64,000 nucleotides of DNA. Origin: Favolaschia claudopus. Taxonomy: Eukaryota; Basidiomycota; Agaricomycetes; Agaricales; Mycenaceae. Shown piece by piece: positions 22,745-32,509 of the stretch. Where the stretch lies: assembly GCA_037176885.1 (NCBI GenBank), contig JAWWNJ010000038.1, positions 310,001 through 374,000 on the forward strand, given 5' to 3'. The notes beneath the pieces are model-generated. The model was not told the DNA's origin and did not search any database. It was given only the letters and a program-made list of their open reading frames with translations. Both the position numbers and the translations under genes were made by a program. The number at the start of each line of letters is the position of its first letter. Positions within the stretch are counted from its first letter, which is position 1.

Positions 22745-24146
22745 TCAATCCGTCCACAGACATAGTACATGAGCCAGAATTTGGGCCTTTGGCCGGACAA
22801 GAAGTGGCCGAAGGGCCATTTTCGGATCCGACCTCCAATGCCATAAACACCGTGGCCGTACCTTGCACCATTTTTCGTAGTCTTCTATGCATTGTTGAAC
22901 GACAAGCTGTCGACTCGTCGTCATCACGCGTAAGCCAAGCAACATTCGACACTTCAACAGGGCTCGGATGCACGGTATCAGCGTCGATTTTGGGGGGAGA
23001 ATCTCGCAGAGAATGTAAACAATACACTAAGAGGAAAGGGTTTCTCAGCATCTCCTTGAATTTCGTAGACAAACAATTGCCCAAACAAAACTCTGACCTT
23101 GAGAATATCGAGATGAGTTTGGCCGTCAGTGAAATCTTTCGTAGCCAAGTCGTTGATATGTTTGAGATTTCGCCAGCGAGAGAATTTTGCCATTCTATGA
23201 CGGAAGTTAATTGAGTATCTACGCGGATCGGGAACATACCGTTTGGTGACTTCGGCAAGCAGACCGAGTTTCTCGAGGAGATCTAACGTTAGCGACCACA
23301 GGTGGTGTCCCCACTTGCCTGCCTCGAGAAAATGGAGGAGATCATAAATGAACGAAAGGTACGGGTCAGAGAAACGGATGTTCCACATGAAATGCTGAAT
23401 AAATCAGTATCTAGACAAGCTTTCCAAATAAACTCATACCGGTACGTCGTGCAGACCGTGGTCCATCAAGAGCTTATCTCGTTGAGCTGCTGTGGGAGCA
23501 CACCTGGCTCTTTCAACCACATTCCGCATCGCTTCAGAGCTGCGCAACGGAAAGAACTGATGAAGGCAGTCGAGCATCTCGTGAGAAACGAGACAGCGGG
23601 GGCAAGGGTGTTTCGCTCGGTTAGCTCGGCAACAGGTGAAGCTCCACGCCTCCTAAAAATCCAAGGACTCAATTAAGAACCCCGGATAAAGGTTGCGAAC
23701 CACATCATCACCGCAACGGACAGGTTCCCCAAACCATGACTTTTTCCAGATCGTTTCGAAGAGCTTTTCCATGACTTGCTGGTAGATTTCACGCTTGAAT
23801 TGATTGAATTCGTAGTTTTGACGCTCCGTACGATTTTTGGAATGACCAGGGTCTTCAACCTAAGAAAATCGAATTCCAAACGAATTCTGCTTTCGCTGAG
23901 AGTGAAGAAACACACACCATAATCATGAATCCAATTATGACTCCGCCTCCATTGCCCGATGCGTTTCTGATCTCGGACGGCAGCCAGAGAGCACGGAGCA
24001 CGATAGGAAACATCTTGACGTGGCTCGTTACAAGACCCTTGTCCAGCCAGATGTGAAGCGGTAGCCAGCAGTGCATGAGTGGATTTGCAATCGTGGCTGG
24101 TGCATACGGTACGTGCCAAGTAAAAATTTCCGCAAAAAACTGACAA
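22745..24146 (-). pseudogene. Plavaka-like DNA transposase, fragmented
   Basis: Read on the minus strand, blocks appear in the order I associate with the plavaka transposases of mushrooms. They are FPIVLRALWLPSEIRNASGN (about 24,030), a segment ending KKSWFGEPVRCGDDVVRNLY, CPRCLVSHEMLDCLHQFFPL (about 23,600), the helical DLLHFLEAGKWGHHLWSLTL (about 23,350), FSRWRNLKHINDLATKDFTDG (about 23,170), and LGLRVMTTSRQLVVQQCIED with EKWCK (about 22,900). The blocks lie in different frames. Some gaps look like introns (GT..AG), others like lesions. The usual C-terminal part after EKWCK is missing. It lies between the Myb/SANT-like gene (same strand, downstream) and gene A (divergent). It is judged inactive; the family call rests on remembered motif order. 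Confidence 0.6.
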
Positions 24147-24168
24147 GTCGGTTCAGTTCAACAAGGCG

Positions 24169-25023
24169 ATGGATAGGCAGCGGTCAAATACCTCCAGTCG
24201 TCTTCGCAACGATATTGGAGCTGTCTTCGTCGCCCATCTACACCCTCGCGTTGGCGATGCTTTGGACATTCAAGATATGGCGCTCCGTGCTGGGTACGCC
24301 GACCTCATTGGCAGGAGAAAGGACGACTCCGGCAAAATAACATTTCATCCATTTGATGCACCGGCCCTGCATAGCGACGGCGCGGACCGCCTCAACGTCG
24401 AAACATTCCTGAAAAGCAAGCTTGTCATGCATGTATGTATCATGAAATTGTGGCGCGGGTTGTGAAACTTACATTTGCAGGTCGCTGCCGCCGTCATTTA
24501 TGGGAAGAAAAAACCTATCAAGATGGCGACCAACAAGCCATGCGTTTCCGGGCCCCGTTGCATGCAACAGATGCACAATATTTCGAACTCCACACCAGGC
24601 TTTGTTGCCTGCGCAGGTGCTCTTGTGAGTCCGAATACTTTGACAGCCGGCTGACACTTACTTCTATGCGAGACGCTTTGGGCCCTGTCGATGGACGTCG
24701 AGCTCAAGAAGAAAGGTCAGCAAACAGGAATCAATTGGTACTCATGCTACGAATCGTACCTGCGTTACCTTCTTGAGGGGCTTCGCAATCGCTCCAAGCC
24801 CGTTCTCGCACTTTTCAGAGAGTGGGATGCGGAGCTTTTCCCGGACAGTGAAATGAGTCTTGGGGATGTCAGAGTCACGAATGGCGCTGCCGGTGGTGAC
24901 GAGCTGGATGCTGCGTTGGATGCGATCAGAAATGCCGAGGTCGAGGAGGAGGAGGACGTTGACATGGACAATGCGGGGGATGGCGAGACCGGCGACGGCG
25001 AGGAGAGTGGTGATGACCAGTAA
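24169..25023 (+). CDS. Repeat-associated protein A (copy 1), spliced, unknown function
   Basis: Three exons, 24,169-24,432, 24,481-24,624 and 24,673-25,023, are joined by phase-0 GT..AG introns of 48 bp each and give 252 aa. The protein starts MDRQRSNTSSRLRNDIGAVF. It has a central basic block with four cysteines (CVSGPRCMQ... FVACAGAL), a hydrophobic/aromatic block WYSCYESYLRYLLEGLRNRS with ALFREWDAELFP, and a very acidic tail (VEEEEDVDMDNAGDGE). It reminds me of proteins that travel with agaricomycete DNA transposons, but I cannot name a domain. The second copy at 54,290 keeps the same exons and an intact frame. It is convergent with gene B, whose stop lies 63 bp downstream. Confidence 0.65.
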
Positions 25024-25085
25024 ATCACTCGAGCAATGCAATTGGAACAAAAAGAATATATTGTTTCGTATGAAAAAAAAAGATT

Positions 25086-25718
25086 TTAGTCATTACATCT
25101 CCTCGTCAAAACCTTTCGCTTTGTTGGGGATGGTGAGGCGATGTTCTCCTTGCCTGAGATGTAAAGCTGGGGGGATTTGGTGCCATAGATTGCAGACCGC
25201 ACAGATTCTTCAAGCTCCCGACTATTCGCATCCCGTTCCGGAGTGCTGAGACGTAAGGAGCTTTGATGGATGAGGGGCGACTCGATGCGACTGAGTGGGC
25301 TGTCGTTCCCAACACATGCGTCGTGATGGACGCGGAATTGCTTGGGCGGAGGAGTAGTCGGTGGACTGGCGGTTGCACGCCGAGTCACAGATAGTCTGGG
25401 CGCGGCTGCCGACGGGATGTAATGAATGAATTGAATTAATGGAAAGTACTATTACGCACCGGGCATACCGCGGATCTCGTCCCGCATGAGCTTCAACTCG
25501 CATTCCAGTTGCTTCACCGTGTCCTCCAGCACCAAAATCCGGCCGGATACGTCTTCATTTGTCGACGAGGAGACATTGGGAATCCAGGCATCGCGTTGAC
25601 GGCGAGCCTTCCGAGATGATTTGGCGCGCTGCGTGGCGGCGATGCGCTCGGGTTCTGAGTCCGAGACGTGTGAGATGTCTGAGGACGAGCGACGAAGGGT
25701 AGCAGAGGTAGGAGACAT
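25086..25718 (-). CDS. Repeat-associated protein B (copy 1), spliced, coiled-coil
   Basis: Exon 1 is 25,460-25,718 and exon 2 is 25,086-25,405, joined by a 54-bp intron (GTGCGTAA..CGGCAG), giving 192 aa. The N-terminal half is Ser-rich with a basic stretch (AKSSRKARRQR) followed by a short heptad-like coiled coil (RILVLEDTVKQLECELKLMR). The C-terminal half is disordered and ends SPSPTKRKVLTRRCND, with possible nuclear-localisation character. No family was recognised. MITE family 1 copy 2 sits 13 bp upstream of the ATG, inside what is open frame in copy 2 (55,848 and upstream), so 5' regulation or an alternative upstream start may differ between the two copies. Confidence 0.55.
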
Positions 25719-25732
25719 GAAGGTGGTGTATA

Positions 25733-25994
25733 CTGTAGTATTATGTTCAATTCGTAAGCCGGTTTGGGGTGTGACACCCCTTACGAATTTACCCTTTCGT
25801 AAGGGGGCCTTGACACTGTGACTTACGAAAAAATTTCGTTTTTTACCCCCTTTTTGGGCTCAAAAACGCACCAAACCCAGGTCACAGGGGGAAACCTTTC
25901 GTAGGACCCCTTTGTGACGCCGTGACTTACGAAAATTTTCGTAGGATTCCGGGTCTGTGACCTGTGACCCTACGAATTGAACGTAATACTACAG
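25733..25994. mobile_element. MITE family 1, copy 2 (insertion with known empty site)
   Basis: The 24-bp TIRs are CTGTAGTATTATGTTCAATT and complement, flanked by TA (25,731-25,732; 25,995-25,996). The paralogous locus at 55,857-55,865 reads GGTGGTGTATAGGGGAGTC without the element. That shows insertion at TA with TA duplication. Confidence 0.95.
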
Positions 25995-26106
25995 TAGGGA
26001 GTCGGTGAGTGTCCATGGCAGCCGTCAGACCGTGTCATTTGTTTGGTCGTGCTTGGCTGTGGAGCTGACCTCATATGTTGGAGTTCACTTCCTCAACCAA
26101 TAAGTA

Positions 26107-26181
26107 ATGCGCGCGTGGCCGAACGGTAAGGGCTGCGTTTTGTCTTGTACTCCACGCCGGTTCAACTCTGACTGCTCACGA
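26107..26181 (+). other. tRNA-like sequence (possible SINE head or pseudo-tRNA), copy 1
   Basis: An A-box-like GTGGCCGAACGG and a B-box-like GGTTCAACTCTG have tRNA spacing. The A-box resembles Leu/Ser tRNAs. Arms are poorly paired and no anticodon could be assigned, so it is probably not a functional tRNA. The same sequence occurs at 55,971-56,042. Confidence 0.35.
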
Positions 26182-26258
26182 TTGTTACACAGACTCAATA
26201 CAATTTATTAGACTCTACTTCAACTCAAGTTCAAAGTTCAATCATCATTACAACTTAC

Positions 26259-26369
26259 AATGTAATATAAAAATTCATTTTTTGCTGGGGTCCAAATAGG
26301 TCCCATCACTGATGCCATCATTGATGTCTCAAATCGCCAACAACAAAAAATGAATTTTTATATTACATT
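26259..26369. mobile_element. Short foldback element with perfect 26-bp inverted repeats
   Basis: The arms 26,259-26,284 (AATGTAATATAAAAATTCAT...) and 26,344-26,369 are perfect reverse complements with about 59 bp between. The element sits exactly at the right edge of duplicated segment copy 1 and is absent from copy 2. Confidence 0.7.
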
Positions 26370-26462
26370 TTCTGTACTGGATTCTGGTGGAGGACATATT
26401 CAAGGAGCTGAGGGAAGGATATAAGTGGCAGCAAAGGGCTTTCTATAGTCTCGTTCCTAGAA

Positions 26463-26591
26463 GTTATAGCGCAGAACCCGCAGAGCACTCGCTGCGCTCG
26501 CGCATTCACCCAAAAGGCAAATGTCGAGATGTTACAATGTCAGCGAGGCAGAATGATTGAAAAATTTGATCGCGGGTTACTGCGCTATAAC
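26463..26591. repeat. Inverted repeat, about 20-bp arms
   Basis: GTTATAGCGCAGAACCCGC (26,463-26,481) pairs with GCGGGTTACTGCGCTATAAC (26,572-26,591) with one extra base. The 129-bp total size is MITE-like, but no target duplication was found. Confidence 0.5.
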
Positions 26592-28639
26592 GTCTGGTGC
26601 AGTTTGACCGCGGAAGTTGCGCTCGTGTCACGCTGTCAATCCTTCCCGCCAAAAGCGTGACATTTGGGCTTGGGTGCAAACCCCGAATTGTACAAGAGTG
26701 AAGCCATACCTGAACCTCAAAATATGCCCAGAAATTCACCCTGTCTCCCCGCTACACAATCCCTCATTCAAACAAGGACTGTTTTTTGGCATTAGGGATG
26801 TCGGCTGCTGCCGTTGCCTGCCACGCCACGGCATCATGGCCTTAATTCCAGAACCGGTAGTCCTTATCACTCAATCAAAAGTTGAGCTCACACATTTTTT
26901 TTTTTGAAAAGTCTCAAGGATTTCGGGAAAGGATTTCGGGAACAGCTGTAATTGCGGAAATACAGTTTTCCTGTTGGAATACTGGGGGGTTGAGAGTGGT
27001 TAGCCCCAGGAAAAACTTCTTCACCAGTATATCATTGCATTAGTCATACTAAGGATTCAGATTGGCCTCGGTTATGGACTGAAAACAACCGAAATAATAC
27101 TCAGAGAGACATTTGGGAAGGTGAAACTGGCTCAGTCGAAATGAACGGCCCAAATCTTGCTGTTTCAATGCTTCTTTATTATTTGCTATCTTGGAGCTTG
27201 CTCCTCTCGATTATCATCTGTTGGGAGATATTGTCTCTGCGAATTGTTTTCTATCCATTTTCACACCTCTTTGAGCTGACCCCACGTTCAAGATGATTAC
27301 TCTCGGACCTCTAGACAGCATCAGCTTCCGCACACACGCGAACGTCTGCGGTATTCCAAGCAACATCAATAAGGAAAATTTGGCTCAATCTTTCCGCAAC
27401 CAGAACTTCGAATAATGTTTCCCCATTCATTGTGTATTCCCTGCGATGCCGAGGTGGGAGAACTTGGAACGTAAATTCATTCCGGGCAAGGGAAAGAGTG
27501 TGTCGGTGGCAGGGTTCTTTACAGCTCTTGAGCTAAACCATGACCGCTCGGTGAAGTTGAGAAGGTGACATTCCTTGGCAAGGCCTTCTCGACGGCGCCA
27601 AAAGCAGAGGAGAGCACTACTAAAATTAGTTTGTTTTGCTCTGTTTAAATTACTCGAATCTCAAAGCAATTGTAGTTAAGTTAGCAAGGGTACTCCGGCA
27701 CGCCTCAAGTTCACGGGCTTTTTTTGGAGGGCAGTCCAGCACTGACTCTTCCGAGCTGAATTTAAAGAAGCGCAAGCTTGATTACCACGGAAACGAGCAG
27801 GAGGAAAAGGGGGAAGGGACTTCGAGTGGTCGTCGCAATGGTAGACATTATTGAATAAACTAGACTTGAACTCCGATGTATTTGTAACAAAATTGCAAGC
27901 AAAAAATCTTCTCCATTATGTATGTCGTGCTCTGGGTCGGGCCTTTCCTTTGTACCCGGATTACACCGTAGCGTAGCACGGGTAACTGCACTCGCGGTTA
28001 TTGAAAGGAGGAAGCTGGTCTTCTTCATCTGAGTCGAGAACATCTACCACACTGAGGCTAGCCACCATAGATAGCGGCTTCGAGAAAGTCGACACCGAAA
28101 GCTGAGTGGCGTGGGTTGATGCTACCATAAATGTGCAATAAAAATATTATGGGTATGTTGCATTCAGACTGTCGTTCAAACTCGAGCCTGGAGGTGATAT
28201 GCAAGTGATATGTGTCTATATAAATGGTACAAGAGTTGCATGTTTTGGGTATGAACGCTCCTTCTTTGGCAGTATCGATCGAAATTTATCCGAATCCGAA
28301 CCAGGCCTGGCTCCCAGCCTCCATGATTTATCCGAATTGTTGGGCAGGGGTGGCGTTGTCAATGGTCGATTTCTTATCCGAATCCGGGCAGGGTGCGCGC
28401 AATTTTGGGGGATGTTTTATCCGAATCGAAAATTTCGCGGGCAGGCATCATAGGTGATTGTCAGAGGTCCTATGATAGGCAATAATCCCGGGCCAAGGCA
28501 CATACTCCACGATGACATAGGGCTTGGGGGATTTGACGGGAAAGTGGGAAATCTGCAGGAGGCCTGCGTCATAGGTGGCTGTACATGTGTAGTGCCAAAA
28601 GAGGGAGTACTAGTTCCCCTCCCCCCTTGGAATGCGGCG
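26592..28639. other. No gene recognised
   Basis: This is about 2 kb without a believable gene. Short frames (up to 96 aa) lack motifs. The 34-bp sequence at 27,956-27,989 recurs inverted at 61,331-61,364. From 28,255 to 28,445 the motif TATCCGAATC recurs loosely. Confidence 0.4.
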
Positions 28640-29964
28640 CCTCGACGCATAGATCGCACCTGAGCTGGAGTTGAAGAGCGGTCACGGAAGGGAAGGGAAT
28701 CGAAGGCAGTGACGGCAATGGAGCGAGGTTTGGAAGGGTATTTGCGGTAAAATGCAGTGACAGCGTCCGGGGCAAAGACATTAGAGTGCTTCACCCATTG
28801 ATCATGGGACGGGTCATAACCCTTCCAGCGAACCCAGTACCATAGACCCCCGTAGCGGATCTTGGCATCCAGTATCTCCTCAACTTCCCATTGCTTTTCA
28901 CCAGGAAGGTCGAGGACGGGTGGCGGCTCTTGGTGTCTGGGGCGAGTGGGGAATGGATCGGCTTCCACAAGCTGGAGTTTCACGACAGGGAAGACAGGAT
29001 GGAGGGCAGAGTAGCGGGGCGGCAGCTCCAGTTTGAAGGCACCATTACCAACAACCTTCAGAACTTTGAAGGGGCCGATACGCCGGTGGGAGAATTTCAC
29101 CGAAGGGCGGGTGGTGCGGATGTCTGAGTCATCAACCCACACCCAGTCACTGACCTTGATGTCTGGAGCTGGCGTCCGTCGGCGGTCATAGTACTGCTTG
29201 TACTCTGCTTTGGCCTTGACAAGTGCTGCCTTCGCCTCGGAAACCCCTGACGCAATCCGGTCGTGAAACTCGTTCACAGCCTCCAACCTAGAACGTGCAG
29301 CGTGGGGCTCAAAGCCCATTCGTGGAAGCCGACCATGGTGTTGCTCCAGGATGCGTCGGCGGAGGTCGAGTCCACCTTCAATACGCCATTCCGAAGACCG
29401 GGCAGACCGCACACCTCGGGCCTTGAGGAGTTCCTTGGCAGTCAGGGCAATGGGCTGTTCAGGGTCGGGTTCCCCGGCAAGCGCATCGCGAATGTCGCGC
29501 AAGAGGGGAGCCTCAGGGCCAGCAATAAGCAGGGCTTCGGTGGCCCGAACATGGAACAGCTCGGGTCGAACCAGGGTAACGTCCTGGTTATCGTCCTTCA
29601 CTCTATGGTCCGGTCTCCGAGGAAGCGCGTCAGGGCGACCCATGAGGCGACCTGGTTGGTGGTGCAGCGAGATGTCGAAACGGGAGAGGTAGAGAGACCA
29701 CCGAGCTTGGCGACGGTTGAGCTTCTGGGCCTTCCGGAAATATTCCAGGTTTTTGTGGTCCGTCCAGATCTCAACCGGGTGCTGCGCGCCCTCAAGAAAG
29801 TGGCGCCACTTCTCAAGGGCTCGCACAACCGCAAGCATCTCCTTGTCATGAATCTCGTAATTCCGCTGCACCTCGTTCAGGCTCTTGGAGTAGAACGCAA
29901 TCACCGCACGCGATTTGTTTTCGTTCGTTGCCGCAGGGCGGTCCCTCGACTGCTGTTCAGACAC
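28640..29964 (-). pseudogene. Ty3/gypsy pol remnant 1: RNase H and chromodomain, integrase deleted
   Basis: The minus-strand frame contains RNase H blocks ([20 protein letters not shown], then [20 protein letters not shown], then [20 protein letters not shown]) and then [11 protein letters not shown]. The integrase zinc finger and catalytic core are missing, and the frame continues at LPRMGFEPHAARSRLEAVNE. Near the C-terminus is a chromodomain (EVEEILDAKIRYGGLWYWVR, WKGYDPSHDQW). Comparison with the copy at 35,206-37,815 shows a deletion of about 640 bp with the junction near 29,334, plus a small in-frame loss before DLRRR. RT is absent: the frame starts just before RNase H. It cannot be autonomous. 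Chromodomains direct chromovirus integrases to marked chromatin, which is known for the family. Confidence 0.85.
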
Positions 29965-30068
29965 AGCATACAGCGCATCAGCTTCGTCTAAACCCCTCTA
30001 TACCCCGACTCATTGCTCGAGCGACTCCTGCCTCCCATCTTTCAATGGCATTTTTGCTATTGGACCTC

Positions 30069-30220
30069 CACGTCCCACTGTCGAAATCTTTACAGATGCG
30101 AGTGGTAAGCTAGGTCTGGGTGGCCATTGGGGCAGCGGTGATCTGTTCTTCACTGAGCCTGTACCAGCGAAGTACGCACGTCATCCGATCCATTGGAAGG
30201 AAATGCGTGCTGTGTTGAGG
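30069..30220 (+). pseudogene. DIRS-type RNase H fragment (152 bp)
   Basis: It encodes PTVEIFTDASGKLGLGGHWG and on to IHWKEMRAVLR, the N-terminal part of a DIRS/Ngaro-like RNase H with its first Asp in FTDAS. It is almost identical to 50,949-51,101 and then diverges abruptly. It is a scrap within other repeats. Confidence 0.7.
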
Positions 30221-30455
30221 TGTGATGCGAGTCGTTTCGGCAGCTTCTTGGGAAAGAAGGAAGAGGGTGACCTGTGCTCCTGAGGCACAGAGGTGGGGAG
30301 CTGTGGGACGAGCGCGTTGTGAGCGCTCGCCATCGTTGATACTATCCCAGCGACGAGGGACCGTGTTACCCTCGATCGGAGCCCCTGCAACACCGGGGCC
30401 GTGGAGTAGTTAGACGCATACTCAGGCAAGCAGGGGGTATGAGCTATGGTGCATC

Positions 30456-30700
30456 TGTTGGAAGGTGTACACCAGATGGAAGCCGAAAAGGCAAAAAGAG
30501 CACCAGATGGGAGGCGAAAAGCCACGTCACATTGTCACAAAGTGCCTAAATACGTGACAATGTACAAATAAGGAAAAGCGACACCGTCTGTACCAAACCA
30601 CGCCAAACACCACGTTCAACTGGGACAGACGAAAGCGACCGCAACCGAAGAACAAATACTCCCACCGAATTCAATAATCCAACTCCCACCGAATCCAATA
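30456..30700 (-). repeat. LTR-like repeat, copy A of a tandem pair
   Basis: Read on the minus strand it runs from TATTGGATTCGG (TG mutated) to CCTTCCAACA. It is a direct repeat of 30,706-30,958, lacking about 9 bp internally. It is separated from copy B by 5 bp (CTGTT). Confidence 0.65.
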
Positions 30701-30705
30701 CTGTT

Positions 30706-30958
30706 TGTTGGAAGGTGTACACCAGATGGAAGCCGAAAAGGCAAAAAGAGCACCAGATGGGAGGCGAAAAGCCTAGTCACATTGTCACAAAGTGCCTAAA
30801 TACGTGACAATGTACGAATAAGGAAGGCGACACCGTCTGGACCAAACCACGCCAAACACCACGTTCAACACTCCCACCTGGGACAGACGAAAGCGACCAC
30901 AACCGAAAAACAAATACTCCCACCGAATTCAATAATCCAACTCCCACCGAATCCAACA
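30706..30958 (-). repeat. LTR-like repeat, copy B of a tandem pair
   Basis: Read on the minus strand it runs from TGTTGGATTCGG to CCTTCCAACA (TG..CA). It is preceded by the purine-rich GGTGGGAGATGGAG, a good polypurine tract. This makes it the 3' LTR of the gag-only sequence at 30,981-31,905. Confidence 0.7.
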
Positions 30959-30980
30959 CTCCATCTCCCACCAAATCCAG

Positions 30981-31905
30981 CTAAGTCCGATGGGGCAGAT
31001 CGGAGACATCACCGTAACGTTCTCCAACGTGGACGCCCCAGAGCTCGAGAAACGTCTCAGGATCGAGGCCAGCATCAAGAGCGGACGCGAATGCAGCCTT
31101 GTGTGACTGAGGAGAGCGAAGATTGGAATTGATCCAATCCTTGACGAAGGCGGGCATGGTATGCATGCATTTGTGAGCTATATGGCCAACACGACCGCAG
31201 CGATGACAGTTGGAATTAGTGGGATCGCACCACCGAAAACCCTGAGAGTCCTGGGGAAAACCGTCGGAAGAAATGCTGCCAGTCAAGGAGGAACAAGAGG
31301 TGGCAGCGAGGGCGGAGCGACGGGGAACAGGAGCAGCCCCTTCATAACGATTTCGCTAACACAACTTTGAAGGGAGCAGCCTATGTACAATGTCTGTATC
31401 TTTCCAATCCATCTCCATCTTCGCTGCCACAGACATTTCGATCCCAACCAACGGAGGCCAGAAGCGAAGCGTCGGCGCTTCCTCGTCTGGGGATAACTCC
31501 ACAATCCCGCCGTTTTTATTTGGCTCAAAGCAAACAACGATCGTGACCTATCTTGACACCAACCAGCTCCTTCGTGACCTCTCCACAGCAGTAACGGCTC
31601 TCCATGATTGCTTGGAGGTGCTTAGGTTGACGACGAGAATCGTGAAGTGCGTCGTAGATTCTCGAGCAGATAGTTGTGGTTATCCCTCAAGATGTGTTTA
31701 TTCAAAGGCATGCAGCTACACGGCGAGGCGCCAGCGCTTCCTTATCAACCGTTCCGAAGATATCCCATTCACTTGAGCTTCCAGTCCCTCCAATCCCAGC
31801 GGTGTTGTATCCTGGCGCTCCATCTCGCTTGAGCGCCAATGCCAGTGAGTACGGCCTGTAGGACCACATGCCGCTGTCGAAGAGAAATCCCCAAAGTCTC
31901 AGCAA
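30981..31905 (-). pseudogene. Copia-like gag remnant with zinc knuckle, gag-only element
   Basis: The clearest part (30,981-31,286, minus) has a CCHC knuckle CHRCGRVGHIAHKC, followed by MHTMPAFVKDWINSN and an end SDLPHRT. Upstream in the same frame lies GGIVELSPDEEAPTLRFWPP and WKDTDIVHRLLPSK, then a TAG. Further upstream a different frame reads LKRDGAPGYNTAGIGG, so it is broken. No integrase or RT follows: after the stop there are only 22 bp before the polypurine tract and LTR. That suggests a gag-only (TR-GAG type) non-autonomous element, or a copy whose pol was lost. No 5' LTR was found. Confidence 0.6.
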
Positions 31906-32485
31906 ATTGGTGCAAATCCGAGGTGCGTCGTTGACTAGGAAGGCGGCGGCGGAGGCCGGTTCTCAGCAATGAGTGAACAGGCTCGCACTTCGATCAAAAA
32001 CAGATCGTCGAGGAAACTCGGTTTCGCTGAATTCTCGTGCAACCCAAATCCTTCTCCTTCTCCATACACGCTCTCTTTAGCCCCCCAACTTTTATCTCCA
32101 ATCCCAGGTCATCACCAGCAGCCAAGGTATCAGTTAAGCCGCGCTCGATGGGTACGCACAGCGTAGTCAGAACTTCGGCGCGGTAACTCTCTGTACCGAT
32201 GCAACACGAGACCACCGCTAGGTCGAACGTAGTCCAAGCAAGTGGTGCGTGGTGATTTCTCGTCAGACGCCAGCGTACGAATCCCATTGAAGTAAAGAAG
32301 CAAGGACGAGACCGCGTTGAATGAAACCATCGCAGCTGCAAGTGATAGAATACAAGTAAGTATTAACTCAGTCGTGGAGGAAACGACTCGTGTATTATAT
32401 ACCTGATAGAATACAGTAAGTATAAACTACCAGGAGAATCAGTAAGCTGTAAGGACAGTAGATACGAGTGCACATACCTCAGTCG
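31906..32485. other. No gene recognised
   Basis: Overlapping frames around 31,994-32,341 (minus) lack motifs. A small inverted motif CAGTCGTG/AACGACT occurs near 32,360-32,390. Confidence 0.4.
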
Positions 32486-32509
32486 TGTTGAACAGGCAAG
32501 CACAGATCT

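Larger units (their letters stand above)
24107..26262. repeat. Duplicated segment, copy 1 (paired with 54,228-56,125)
   Basis: The segment starting ACGGTACGTGCCAAG and ending ATTACAACTTA is repeated at 54,228-56,125 with few differences. Both copies hold gene A, convergent gene B and a tRNA-like sequence in the same order. Copy 1 contains an extra MITE (25,733-25,994), and copy 2 has the empty site. Confidence 0.9.

Noticed and set aside
29263..29991. 242-aa plus-strand frame
   Set aside because: It is the antisense shadow of gypsy remnant 1.
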